A stretch of 64,000 nucleotides of DNA from Sagittula salina (lineage in GTDB: Bacteria; Pseudomonadota; Alphaproteobacteria; Rhodobacterales; Rhodobacteraceae): contig NZ_JAGISH010000015.1 of assembly GCF_017813235.1 (NCBI RefSeq), positions 1 to 64,000 of the forward strand, in the 5' to 3' direction. How positions within the stretch are numbered: position 1 is the stretch's first letter; each line of letters begins with the position of its first letter. The position numbers and the translations under genes are program-made. Shown piece after piece: positions 1 through 7,911 of this stretch. The notes below the pieces were generated by a model. The model had not been told where the DNA came from. It saw only the letters and a list, made by a program, of their open reading frames with translations, and did no database searches.

Positions 1-109
1 AGAAACCCGCCGGATCCGCGATCGACGCCGAATACAGCGCGTCATACTGCGCCGCGTCCACGTGCGCGGTGTTTACCATCTCCTCGGACGGCGCGTAGGT
101 CTTGCTCAT
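1..109 (-). CDS. acs: Acetyl-CoA synthetase, N-terminus only (cut by window edge)
   Basis: The first 36 codons are visible. They begin MSKTYAPSEEMVNTAHVDAA and continue with a Tyr-Asp-Ala-Leu-Tyr stretch, which matches the usual start of AMP-forming acetyl-CoA synthetase, the enzyme that activates acetate with ATP and CoA in the cytoplasm. A strong ribosome binding site (GGAGGAG) lies just upstream of the ATG. The gene is 91 bases downstream of the LivF-type ATPase on the same strand, so it is probably the last or a late gene of the transporter operon. The catalytic parts are outside the window, so the call rests on the N-terminus and context. Confidence 0.75.
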   Translation of the reverse strand, partial: MSKTYAPSEEMVNTAHVDAAQYDALYSASIADPAGF

Positions 110-200
110 GGGTTCTCCTCCAGAAAAACTTGGGGCCAAGGAACGTGCCCTGGCCCCGGAAGACAAGTGGTTCTTTGGTCCCGTGGGCCGTGGGACGCGG

Positions 201-956
201 TCAGATCGCCAGATATTCTGCCCGAAGGCTTTCATTTTCAAGCACTTCCGCCGCCGAGCCGTCAAAGACGATAGAGCCGGTGTCGAGGATCACGGCCCGG
301 TCGGCCAGTTGCAGCGCACGAACTGCGTTCTGCTCGACGATGACGGTGGTCATGCCCTGTTCCTTGATGTGGCGCAGGGTCTTCTCGATCTCGTCGACGA
401 TGACGGGGGCGAGGCCCTCATAGGGTTCGTCCAGAAGCAGCACCTTGATATCCCGCGCCAACGCCCGTGCGATGGCCAGCATTTGTTGTTCGCCCCCCGA
501 AAGCGTCACGCCCTCCTGGCTGCGGCGCTCGCCCAGACGGGGGAAAAGCTCGTAGAGCCGGTCGATGGACCAGCCAATGGGCGGAGCGATCTGCGCCAGT
601 TGCAGGTTCTCCTCCACCGTCAGGCCGGGGATGATGCGGCGATCTTCGGGCACGAGGCCAAGACCGGCCACCGCTGCCTGATGCGACCGCATCAGATGCA
701 ACGGTTGGTGATCGAGCCAGATCTCACCCTTGTTCACCTGCGGGTCGTCGAGCCGCGCGATGGAACGCAGGGTCGTGGTCTTGCCCGCGCCATTGCGGCC
801 CAGGAGCGCGAGGATCTCGCCCTCGTGCACGTTGAAGGAGATGCCCTGCACGATGTAGCTCTCGCCGTAGTAGGAATGCATATCCCAGACGGAGAGAAAG
901 GCGGGGGCGGTTTCTGCCTGGTTGGCGTGTTTGGAGAAATCCGGGCGAACGTTCAT
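201..956 (-). CDS. ABC transporter ATPase, LivF type
   Basis: This 251-residue cytoplasmic ATPase powers a branched-chain-amino-acid-type (HAAT family) importer. Walker A GRNGAGKT is at residues 53-60, the ABC signature LSGGE at 152-156 and Walker B LLLDEP at 173-178. It has an N-terminal extension of about 20 residues before the ABC fold. It is the second of two ATPases at the end of a five-gene set (binding protein, two permeases, LivG, LivF) on the minus strand, and is followed by acs. The substrate is not shown by the sequence. The acs neighbour and the divergent short-chain-acyl-type regulator suggest a small carboxylate or amide rather than branched-chain amino acids. Confidence 0.92.
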   Translation of the reverse strand: MNVRPDFSKHANQAETAPAFLSVWDMHSYYGESYIVQGISFNVHEGEILALLGRNGAGKTTTLRSIARLDDPQVNKGEIWLDHQPLHLMRSHQAAVAGLGLVPEDRRIIPGLTVEENLQLAQIAPPIGWSIDRLYELFPRLGERRSQEGVTLSGGEQQMLAIARALARDIKVLLLDEPYEGLAPVIVDEIEKTLRHIKEQGMTTVIVEQNAVRALQLADRAVILDTGSIVFDGSAAEVLENESLRAEYLAI

Positions 957-1043
957 GTCGGTGTCCTTTCGGAGGCGGTCGGGATGACCCCCGACCTAAG
1001 GTATGTCGCAACAGGGTGCAGGGCAGGGATTCCCCGCCCCGCG

Positions 1044-1805
1044 TCAGGCGTGCGCGGTTTCGCCGAGGTAGGCTTCCTTCACCTTCGGGTGGCCCTTGAT
1101 GCGCTCCGGCACATCCTCGACCAGCGGGGTGCCCTGCGCCAGCACGGTAATACGGTCCGCGAGGCTGAAAACCACGTGCATGTCATGCTCGATGATGGCG
1201 ATGGTGATGTCGCGCGAATCCTTGATCTGGCGAAGCAGGTCGATGGTGTTGTTGGTATCGGCCCGCGCCATGCCGGCGGTGGGCTCGTCCAGCAGCAACA
1301 GCTTCGGTTCCTGGATCAGGCACATGGCCATTTCCAGCCGCCGCTTGTCACCGCGCGACATCGAGGCCGCGTGCATGTGCCTTTTGTCGGCCATGTTCAC
1401 GTCCTCGAGCATCTGCAGCGCCCTGCTCACCAGTTCCTTTTCGGAGGCCACCGATTCGTAGGCATGCATCCGGTAGGCCCCGTCGCGGCGGGCAAAGAGC
1501 GGGATCATCATGTTTTCGAAGACCGAGAGATCCCCGAAGATTTCCGGCGTCTGGAAAACGCGGGAAATGCCCATCTGGTTGATCTCGTGCGGGCTGCGTC
1601 CCAGCACCGACTGGCCGTCGAACATGACGGAGCCGGTGTCCGGGATCAGCTTGCCCACGAGGCAGTTCAGCAGCGTGGACTTGCCCGCGCCATTGGGGCC
1701 GATGATGGCGTGGCAGGTGTTCTGTGCCACGCTCAGGTTCACATCGGAGAGCGCCTTCAGCCCGCCGAAGCGTTTGGACACGTCCTTGACTTCAAGAATA
1801 CCCAT
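1044..1805 (-). CDS. ABC transporter ATPase, LivG type
   Basis: This 253-residue ATPase partners the LivF-type subunit. Walker A GPNGAGKS is at residues 36-43 and Walker B with LLLLDEP near 169-175. The signature loop reads MSRGDK (about 149-154) instead of the usual LSGGQ, an unusual variant. The switch His is in IIEHDM. It lies between the LivM-type permease, 12 bases away, and the LivF-type ATPase on the same strand. The ATP-binding role is clear; the substrate is unknown. Confidence 0.92.
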   Translation of the reverse strand: MGILEVKDVSKRFGGLKALSDVNLSVAQNTCHAIIGPNGAGKSTLLNCLVGKLIPDTGSVMFDGQSVLGRSPHEINQMGISRVFQTPEIFGDLSVFENMMIPLFARRDGAYRMHAYESVASEKELVSRALQMLEDVNMADKRHMHAASMSRGDKRRLEMAMCLIQEPKLLLLDEPTAGMARADTNNTIDLLRQIKDSRDITIAIIEHDMHVVFSLADRITVLAQGTPLVEDVPERIKGHPKVKEAYLGETAHA

Positions 1806-1817
1806 CTGTCGCGCTCC

Positions 1818-3020
1818 TTATTCCGCAGGCTTCGTGGCGGCGGACTCGTCGTCCTTGGCCGCCTTGGTGCGGTTGAAAAGCCGCCCGATCCTCTGACCGC
1901 CTTCGACGAGGCCGCCCGGCAGGAAGGTCACAACCAGCATGAAGATCACGCCCAGCGTCAGGTGCCAGCCCGCGCCGACGAAGTGTTCCAGCACCCAGAC
2001 GAGACCGTTTTCCATCGGGTCGGGCAGGACATCGAACCAGCTGTGCAGGGTGGCTTCGTTGATCTTGGAGAAAATGTTCTCGAAATACTTGATCATGCCT
2101 GCGCCCAGTACCGGACCGATCAGCGTGCCGGCGCCGCCAAGGATCGTCATCAGCACCACCTCGCCGGAGGCGGTCCACTGCATCCGCTCCGCGCCTGCCA
2201 GCGGGTCCATGCAGGCCAGCAGTCCACCGGCGAGCCCCGCGTACATGCCGGAGATTACGAAGGCCGCCAGCGTGTAGGGCTTTGGGTTCAGGCCGGTGTA
2301 GTTCATCCGCGTCTGGTTCGACTTGATCGCGCGCAGCATCATGCCAAAGGGCGAGCGGAAAATGCGGATCGACAGATAGAAGGCCACCAGCATCACCAGC
2401 GCGCACAGGTAGTAACCGACCGAGAATGTGAAGGACCATGGCCCGATCACGAGGTCGGTGGCAGCCCGCATTTCCAGCCCGAAGATGTTCGTCACCGGTA
2501 TGGAGCCGTCGGCGGTGGCGGACATGCCGAGGATACGAGGATCGTCCAGCGTGATCTGCAGGCCTGTTTCGCCGTTGGTGATCGGCGTCAACACCGAGTA
2601 GGCCAGCGCGAAGGACATCTGCGCGAAAGCCAGCGTCAGGATGGAGAAGTAGATCCCCGTACGCCGCAGCGAGATGAAGCCGATGAGCCAGGAGAACGCG
2701 CCCGCGATGATGACCGACAGGACGAGCGCGGGCAGGACATTCATTGACAGAAGCTTGAACATCCACACGGCGGAGTAGGAGCCGACGCCCAGAAAGGCCG
2801 CGTGGCCGAAGCTGAGGTAGCCGGTCAGGCCAAACAGGATGTTGAAGCCGATGGCGAAGATTCCGTAGATCACGAAACGCTGCATCAGGTCCGGGTAGCC
2901 CGCGTTGAACTGTGCCAGTGCGCTGTCCGTCGGGAAGGGATTCAGGATGAACGGTGCCAGCATCGTCAGGAGGGCGACGATGATGAGCAGGTTCAGGTCT
3001 TTCTTTTCGAGTCCGAACAT
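1818..3020 (-). CDS. ABC transporter permease, LivM type
   Basis: This 400-residue polytopic inner-membrane protein belongs to the LivM family. Its hydrophobic segments alternate with short loops, and the typical GLTGYLSFGHAAFLGVG motif of the family is near residues 64-80. The C-terminus ends in a charged cytoplasmic tail. It starts 4 bases after the stop of the LivH-type permease, so the two are almost certainly translated together. It should form the translocation pore with the LivH-type subunit. Confidence 0.92.
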   Translation of the reverse strand: MFGLEKKDLNLLIIVALLTMLAPFILNPFPTDSALAQFNAGYPDLMQRFVIYGIFAIGFNILFGLTGYLSFGHAAFLGVGSYSAVWMFKLLSMNVLPALVLSVIIAGAFSWLIGFISLRRTGIYFSILTLAFAQMSFALAYSVLTPITNGETGLQITLDDPRILGMSATADGSIPVTNIFGLEMRAATDLVIGPWSFTFSVGYYLCALVMLVAFYLSIRIFRSPFGMMLRAIKSNQTRMNYTGLNPKPYTLAAFVISGMYAGLAGGLLACMDPLAGAERMQWTASGEVVLMTILGGAGTLIGPVLGAGMIKYFENIFSKINEATLHSWFDVLPDPMENGLVWVLEHFVGAGWHLTLGVIFMLVVTFLPGGLVEGGQRIGRLFNRTKAAKDDESAATKPAE

Positions 3021-3024
3021 GGGG

Positions 3025-4032
3025 TTACTCCATCACGCCCTTGCGACCCATCAGGCCGCGGGGGCGGACCAGAAGGATGACGATGGCGACGAGGTAGATG
3101 ATGATCTGGTTGATGCCGGGGATCAGGGTGATGATCTCGCGCATGGAGGCGAAACTTTCTAGGATGCCGAGCAGGAACCCCGCCAGCACCGCGCCGGGAA
3201 GCGAGCCCATGCCGCCGACGACGACCACGACAAAGCTGAGCACGAGGAAGTCCATCCCCATGTGGTAGTTGGGCGCATTGATCGGCCCGTACATCACGCC
3301 AGCAAGCCCCGCCACCGAAGCGGCTATACCGAACATAAGGGTGAAGCGGCGGTCGATGTCGATGCCCAGAAGCCCCACCGTTTCGCGGTCTGCCATGCCG
3401 GCGCGGACCACCATGCCGAAGGTGGTGAACTGCAAGAAGGCGAAGACGCCACCGATAATGGCCAGCGAGAAGCAGAAGTAGACCACGCGCCAGGCCGGGT
3501 AGACCACGCCGGGCAGGATCTGCATGACGCCGGAGAGGGCGTCGGGGGCAGGGGTCTGGATCGGGTTCGCGCCGTAGTAGTGCTTCACCAGTTCCTGCAG
3601 CACGATGGCAAGGCCGAAGGTCACGAGGATCTGGTCGGCATGCGGGCGCTTGTAGAAATGCTTGATGAGGCCGCGTTCCATCACGTAGCCGATGGCCAGC
3701 ATGATCGGGATGGCGAAGAGGATCGCCAGCGGCACCGACCAGTCGATGATGGTATTGCCCGCGTCGGCCCCGAACCACTCGACGATGTAGGGCGTCTTGA
3801 TCTTTGACGGGTTGCCGAGGAAGTCGAGTTTCGTCGGGTCTAAGGTCTCATGCGAGAGTGTCAGCAGGCGTTGCAGCGTGACGGAGCAGAAGGCGCCGAT
3901 CATGAAAAGCGCGCCATGCGCAAAGTTCACCACGCCCAGCGTGCCGAAGATCAGCGTCAGGCCGAGCGCGATCAGCGCATAAGCCGAGCCCTTGTCGAGC
4001 CCGTTGAATATTTGAAGCAGGATTGCGTCCAT
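3025..4032 (-). CDS. ABC transporter permease, LivH type
   Basis: This 335-residue inner-membrane permease of the LivH family begins MDAILLQIFNGLDKGSAYAL and carries the family signature LTLIFGTLGVVNFAHG. I chose the ATG at 4032: it directly precedes the first membrane segment and has a G-rich site (AGGTGGGGGCA) upstream. A longer reading back to 4122 adds a proline- and arginine-rich stretch that does not look like protein. The middle has an insert relative to short LivH proteins, around the residues encoded near 3760-3850. It pairs with the LivM-type subunit. Confidence 0.92.
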   Translation of the reverse strand: MDAILLQIFNGLDKGSAYALIALGLTLIFGTLGVVNFAHGALFMIGAFCSVTLQRLLTLSHETLDPTKLDFLGNPSKIKTPYIVEWFGADAGNTIIDWSVPLAILFAIPIMLAIGYVMERGLIKHFYKRPHADQILVTFGLAIVLQELVKHYYGANPIQTPAPDALSGVMQILPGVVYPAWRVVYFCFSLAIIGGVFAFLQFTTFGMVVRAGMADRETVGLLGIDIDRRFTLMFGIAASVAGLAGVMYGPINAPNYHMGMDFLVLSFVVVVVGGMGSLPGAVLAGFLLGILESFASMREIITLIPGINQIIIYLVAIVILLVRPRGLMGRKGVME

Positions 4033-4144
4033 TGCCCCCACCTGTGGGTTGAGTGTGGCGAAGCCCTCCGTCGCAGGCGACGGGGGCGGGAGAAGTCGGT
4101 GACAAAGTCGAAGGTCGCGCACGGGCAGGACGCCCGCGAAGGTC

Positions 4145-4166
4145 GGGGGCGCGTTTCCACGCCCCC
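4145..4166 (-). promoter_or_regulatory. GC-rich hairpin after the binding-protein gene
   Basis: Seven-base arms GGGGGCG and CGCCCCC flank an 8-base loop shortly after the stop codon of the binding-protein gene, inside the 141-base gap before the LivH-type gene. There is no T-run, so it is more likely an mRNA-stabilising or partial attenuator hairpin that favours excess binding protein than a full terminator. That role is inferred. Confidence 0.45.
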
Positions 4167-4173
4167 ACCATGA

Positions 4174-5520
4174 TCACGCGCCCGGGTTGCAGGTGCCCAG
4201 GTTTCCGCCAGCGAACATCGGGTGATCGGCCGGATAGGTGACCTGCGCCGCCGGGGTAACTTCGACGACCTCGAGAAGGTCGAACTCCGAAGTCGGGTTC
4301 TCCTTGCCCTTCACGACCAGCACGTCCTTGAAGCACTGGTGATCCTCGGCGCGGTAAAGCGTCGGGCCGTTGCCCATCCCGTCGAACTCGAAGCCCTCGA
4401 GTGCCGCGACCACGTCGCAGGGGTTGAAGGACTTTGCGCGGGTGACCGCGTCGGCATAGAGCAGCGTCTGCACGTAGCAAGTGTGGGCCGCCTGCGACGG
4501 CGGGAAGCCGTACTTCGTACCGAAGGATTTGACAAAGGCCTTGGAGCCCTCGTCCTGCAGCGACCAGTGCCAGTTGGTCGACCCGACGATGCCCTTGATG
4601 TTCTCGCCCGCGCCGCGTGCCATGAGGCGCGAGAAGAGCGGAACGACAATCTCGAAGTTCTTGCCGTTCACCTGCTTGTTGCGCAGGCCGAACTGAACCG
4701 CGTTCGTCAGCGAGTTCACCATGTTCCCGCCGTAGTGGTTCAGAACCAGCACGTCGGCACCGGAATCCAGAACCGGGGCGATGTAGGACGAGAAGTCGGT
4801 CTGAGCCAGCGGCGTCAGCACGTTGTTGACGGTCTCCCAGCCCATAGCCTCGGTTGCGGCTGCGATGGATTCCTGCTGCGTCCAGCCCCAGGTGTAGTCG
4901 GCCGTCAGGTGGTAGGCCTTGCGGTCGTCGCCGTAGAGGTTCTTCAGCACCGGCGCGAGCGCTGCAGCCGACATGTAGGCGTTGAAGAAGTGACGGAAAC
5001 CGTTCGCCTTCTTGTCCTTGCCCGTGGTGTCGTTGGAGTGGGTAAGACCCGCCATGAAGATGACGCCCGCCTCCTGGCAGAGGCCCTGCACGGCGACCGC
5101 AACACCGGACGACGAACCGCCGGTGATCATGATGGCGCCGTCCTTCTGGATCATCGACTGCGCCGAGGCCCGCGCGGCGTCGGACTTGGTCTGGGTGTCG
5201 CCGGTCACGTATTCGACCTTCTTGCCCAGGATGCCGGTACCGTCGAGCACCTTGGAGGAGAAAGTGTTCAGCATGCCGCCGTCACCGCCCCCGTTGAGGT
5301 GTTCGACCGCCAGTTCGTAGGCACGCAGTTCGTCCGCGCCCTCGTCGGCGTAGGGGCCGGACTGCGGCACGTTGAAGCCGAGCGTCACGGTGTTGCCGGT
5401 GGGTTCGTTGGTGAAAGCGCCCGCAGAAGACGCGGTAAAGATGGTCGGCAGCGCAACACCTGCGCCAATGCCGGCACCGCTCTTGAGCACGCCGCGGCGG
5501 GTGAGGTTGTTCTTGGACAT
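4174..5520 (-). CDS. Tat-exported ABC substrate-binding protein (HAAT family)
   Basis: This 448-residue periplasmic solute-binding protein is the first gene of the transporter operon. The N-terminus has a twin-arginine signal (LTRRGVLKSG) followed by a hydrophobic stretch and an alanine-rich cleavage region near residue 33. The mature part starts with VTLGFNVPQSGPYADEG, typical of the type 1 periplasmic binding fold of Leu/Ile/Val- and amide/urea-type receptors, and ends with a Cys-containing tail. The ATG at 5520 has a strong GGGAGG site. Tat export implies folding in the cytoplasm before transport. The ligand cannot be read from the sequence. Confidence 0.88.
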   Translation of the reverse strand: MSKNNLTRRGVLKSGAGIGAGVALPTIFTASSAGAFTNEPTGNTVTLGFNVPQSGPYADEGADELRAYELAVEHLNGGGDGGMLNTFSSKVLDGTGILGKKVEYVTGDTQTKSDAARASAQSMIQKDGAIMITGGSSSGVAVAVQGLCQEAGVIFMAGLTHSNDTTGKDKKANGFRHFFNAYMSAAALAPVLKNLYGDDRKAYHLTADYTWGWTQQESIAAATEAMGWETVNNVLTPLAQTDFSSYIAPVLDSGADVLVLNHYGGNMVNSLTNAVQFGLRNKQVNGKNFEIVVPLFSRLMARGAGENIKGIVGSTNWHWSLQDEGSKAFVKSFGTKYGFPPSQAAHTCYVQTLLYADAVTRAKSFNPCDVVAALEGFEFDGMGNGPTLYRAEDHQCFKDVLVVKGKENPTSEFDLLEVVEVTPAAQVTYPADHPMFAGGNLGTCNPGA

Positions 5521-5586
5521 ACATATCCTCCCAATGTTGTCTGAAAGGCGTCGCCCTGGCTCCTCAACAAGGGGACGCGCGCACCA

Positions 5587-5671
5587 TTGTGCAAACATAC
5601 TATGGTTCAGGGTTGGAAAATTGCGCAACAACCGGCTTTTAAACAATGGTTTTTTTGTCAAGTTTTGCAAA
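5587..5671. promoter_or_regulatory. Candidate operator boxes in divergent promoter region
   Basis: The 234-base region between the divergent binding-protein and regulator genes holds three related short palindromes: TTGTGCAA (5587-5594), TTGCGCAA (5621-5628) and TTTGCAAA (5664-5671, within AGTTTTGCAAAG). RamB, an actinobacterial acetate regulator with the same domain layout as the divergent gene product, is known to bind a TTTGCAAA-containing motif. That these boxes are the operator of the divergent regulator is an inference from the shared core and location. Confidence 0.45.
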
Positions 5672-5754
5672 GTACACTGTGATAGACTGTAAAGACGTTT
5701 ATGTCGCGGTGCAGAAAGCCGTTGATATAGCAGGGGAATGGGGGAAGTCGGGGA

Positions 5755-7065
5755 ATGCCACGGGACACATTGACAGGCTCGCGCATCCGCGAAAGGCGCA
5801 TCGCGCAGGAGATGAAGCAGGCCGACCTTGCCCGCGCGGCCGGAATTTCCGCGTCCTACCTCAACCTGATCGAACACAACAAGCGCAGAATCGGCGGGAA
5901 GTTGCTGCTCGATCTCGCGGAGGCGCTGGGGGTCGAACCCACGCATCTGAGCGAAGGTGCGGGCGCGGCCCTGATCGCGGGGCTGAGAGAGGCGGCCTCC
6001 GACCTTCCCGAGAGCGGCGCGGAACTGGACCGCACCGACGAATTCGCCGGGCGCTTCCCCGGCTGGGCGGCCGTACTGGTCGCGACGCGGGCGCGGGTAA
6101 CCCAGCTGGAACGATCGGTTGAGGTGCTGTCAGACCGTATGACCCACGACCCGAACCTGGCGGCCTCTCTCCATGAAATGCTGTCGACCGTAACGGCGAT
6201 CCGCTCGGCCGCCTCCATCCTTGCGGAGCCGGGAGAGATCGACCCCGACTGGCAGGCGCGTTTTCACCGCAACATCTACGAGGATTCGGCGCGGTTGGCA
6301 GAGACCGCGCGCGGGTTGGTCACCTATCTCGAAGCCGACAACGCGCAGGCCACAGAGACAGGCACCCCGCAGGAGGAGATGGACAGCGCGCTGGAGAAGG
6401 CGGCTCACCACGTACCTGAACTGGAGACCGAACTTCAGGCGGGGGAGGCGGTCAGCGCCGCCCTGGCTCGGTTGGGGCGGGGGCTTTCTTCGTCGGCGCG
6501 CGCGCTCTTGCGCGGCTGGCTGGAGCGCTATGCGCAAGATGCGGCGGCCCTTCCCATGGCCGTCCTCCGCGAAGCCCTCGGGCGCGCCGGACCCGACCCG
6601 CTGGCTCTGTCGGGGCTCACCGGAGCGGAACCGGTACGCGTCATGCGCCGCCTCGCCGCCATGCCACCCGAGGTGCTGCCCGACCCGGTGGGGCTGGCAA
6701 TTTGCGATGGTTCGGGGGTGCTGTCCTATCGCAAGCCGCTGCCGGATTTTCCCATGCCGCGTTTTGGCGCGGCCTGCCCCCTTTGGCCGCTGTACAAGGC
6801 TTTGAACCGGCCGCATGTCTATCTCGCGGGCGATCTGGTGCAGTTGGGACGGTCCGGCACCGCGATCCGGGCAGAGGCACAGGCCCTCCCGGTGGGTCCT
6901 TTGGTCGCGAATGCGGAACCGCTGTACGAAGCGCATATGCTGGTGCGCCCGGCGCCCGGCCACGGGGCGGACAAGGCCCCGCAGGAGGTCGGCCTGACCT
7001 GCAGGGTCTGCCCCCGCGATGCTTGTCCCGGCAGGCGGGAACCGTCGATCCTGTCATCGCGCTGA
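5755..7065 (+). CDS. XRE regulator of the RamB/ScfR (short-chain fatty acyl) family
   Basis: This 436-residue transcription factor has an N-terminal Cro/CI-type helix-turn-helix (about residues 9-65, with ASYLNLIEHNKR as recognition region). A long middle part and a C-terminal DUF2083-type part follow, ending in three closely spaced cysteines (C416, C419, C424; CRVCPRDAC). This layout is that of RamB/PrpR/ScfR regulators, which respond to acetyl- or propionyl-CoA and in some members carry an iron-sulfur cluster on C-terminal cysteines. It is divergent from the transporter-acs operon. It probably controls both itself and that operon through the boxes at 5587-5671. Confidence 0.8.
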   Translation: MPRDTLTGSRIRERRIAQEMKQADLARAAGISASYLNLIEHNKRRIGGKLLLDLAEALGVEPTHLSEGAGAALIAGLREAASDLPESGAELDRTDEFAGRFPGWAAVLVATRARVTQLERSVEVLSDRMTHDPNLAASLHEMLSTVTAIRSAASILAEPGEIDPDWQARFHRNIYEDSARLAETARGLVTYLEADNAQATETGTPQEEMDSALEKAAHHVPELETELQAGEAVSAALARLGRGLSSSARALLRGWLERYAQDAAALPMAVLREALGRAGPDPLALSGLTGAEPVRVMRRLAAMPPEVLPDPVGLAICDGSGVLSYRKPLPDFPMPRFGAACPLWPLYKALNRPHVYLAGDLVQLGRSGTAIRAEAQALPVGPLVANAEPLYEAHMLVRPAPGHGADKAPQEVGLTCRVCPRDACPGRREPSILSSR

Positions 7066-7120
7066 GGGGGGCGCGCTCCGCGCCGCCGCGAAAGATTGTT
7101 GCCGAGGCGTCAAAGGCGTT

Positions 7121-7150
7121 TTGACACCACCTCTGCAAAGGTCCTACACT
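7121..7150 (+). promoter_or_regulatory. Sigma-70-type promoter
   Basis: TTGACA (7121-7126) and TACACT (7145-7150) are separated by 18 bases, about 60 bases ahead of the receiver gene. A TGCAAAG stretch inside the spacer resembles the RamB-like boxes upstream of 5755, so the same regulator might act here; that part is speculative. Confidence 0.55.
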
Positions 7151-7210
7151 CGGCTGGCTTGCGGGGGGAGGAGACCCTGTAATCAGGGGCCGGCAGGTGA
7201 GGGGGAGCAC

Positions 7211-7579
7211 ATGACGGGACAGGTTCTTCTGATCGAGGACGAACCCAATATCATCGAGGCGATCAAGTTCATCCTGTCGCGCGAAGGCTGGCAGGTGTTT
7301 TCGCATTCCAACGGAGATACGGCGGTGCAGACTGTGCGTGAACGCGCACCGGATGTGGTGATCCTTGACGCGATGCTGCCGGGGCGTTCGGGTTACGACA
7401 TCCTGCGGGAATTGCGCGAAAGCACGGAAACGGCGGCGCTGCCGATCCTGATGCTGACCGCGCGCGGACAGACCAAGGACCGGGAGATGGCCGAACGCGC
7501 GGGCGCCAGCCGTTTCATGACGAAGCCTTTCTCGAACGCCGAGGTGCTGGACGCGGTACGCGCCCTCAAGGGCGCATGA
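7211..7579 (+). CDS. Single-domain response regulator (receiver only)
   Basis: This 122-residue protein is a complete CheY-like receiver with nothing after it. The acidic pair is E9-D10, the phospho-acceptor Asp is D53, the switch Thr is T83 and the conserved Lys is K105. The start has a strong GGGGGAGC site. Its stop overlaps the next start by four bases (ATGA), and that gene in turn overlaps the histidine kinase, so the three are co-translated. It is the likely partner of the kinase. Without a DNA-binding domain its output must be protein-protein contact or phosphotransfer. Confidence 0.9.
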   Translation: MTGQVLLIEDEPNIIEAIKFILSREGWQVFSHSNGDTAVQTVRERAPDVVILDAMLPGRSGYDILRELRESTETAALPILMLTARGQTKDREMAERAGASRFMTKPFSNAEVLDAVRALKGA

Positions 7580-7911
7580 CCGCGCCCGGACAGGACACGG
7601 AAGCGGCGCTCGCCGGGCGTCCCTCGCGGCGCGCGCGCCCGGTCCCACTCCTACCCGAAGAGCAGGACCGCCAGGGTTTCCGCCGCCGCAGGCTGGTGGA
7701 TGCGGCCTGCGCTATGCCGTTTTTCGGGATGCTCCTGTGGTGGCTGCCGCTGCTCTGGCGTGGCACGGATGCGGGCGGCGAGGGCATCACGACGGCGCAG
7801 GCACTGATCTATATCTTTGCCGTCTGGCTGGCGCTGCCGCTGGCGACGGGGCTTCTGATCCGGGCGATCCGCCGCGCCTCCGCTCCCGATCGGCCCGAGG
7901 TGCGGCCGTGA
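7576..7911 (+). CDS. Small two-segment membrane protein
   Basis: This 111-residue protein has a charged N-terminal half (about 40 residues) and two hydrophobic segments: about 44-61 (ACAMPFFGMLLWWLPLLW) and 73-95. It overlaps the receiver gene upstream and the kinase gene downstream by four bases each. The layout resembles the small DUF485-like subunits that accompany sodium/solute symporters, but the sequence is not clearly of that family. A role as accessory subunit of the symporter-type kinase is inferred from the coupling alone. Confidence 0.8.
   Translation: MTAPGQDTEAALAGRPSRRARPVPLLPEEQDRQGFRRRRLVDAACAMPFFGMLLWWLPLLWRGTDAGGEGITTAQALIYIFAVWLALPLATGLLIRAIRRASAPDRPEVRP

Noticed and set aside
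102..2747. Long 881-codon open frame on the plus strand
   Set aside because: It is the reverse shadow of three well-supported ABC transporter genes on the minus strand. Its translation is rich in Arg, His, Asp and Gln and has no family signature.
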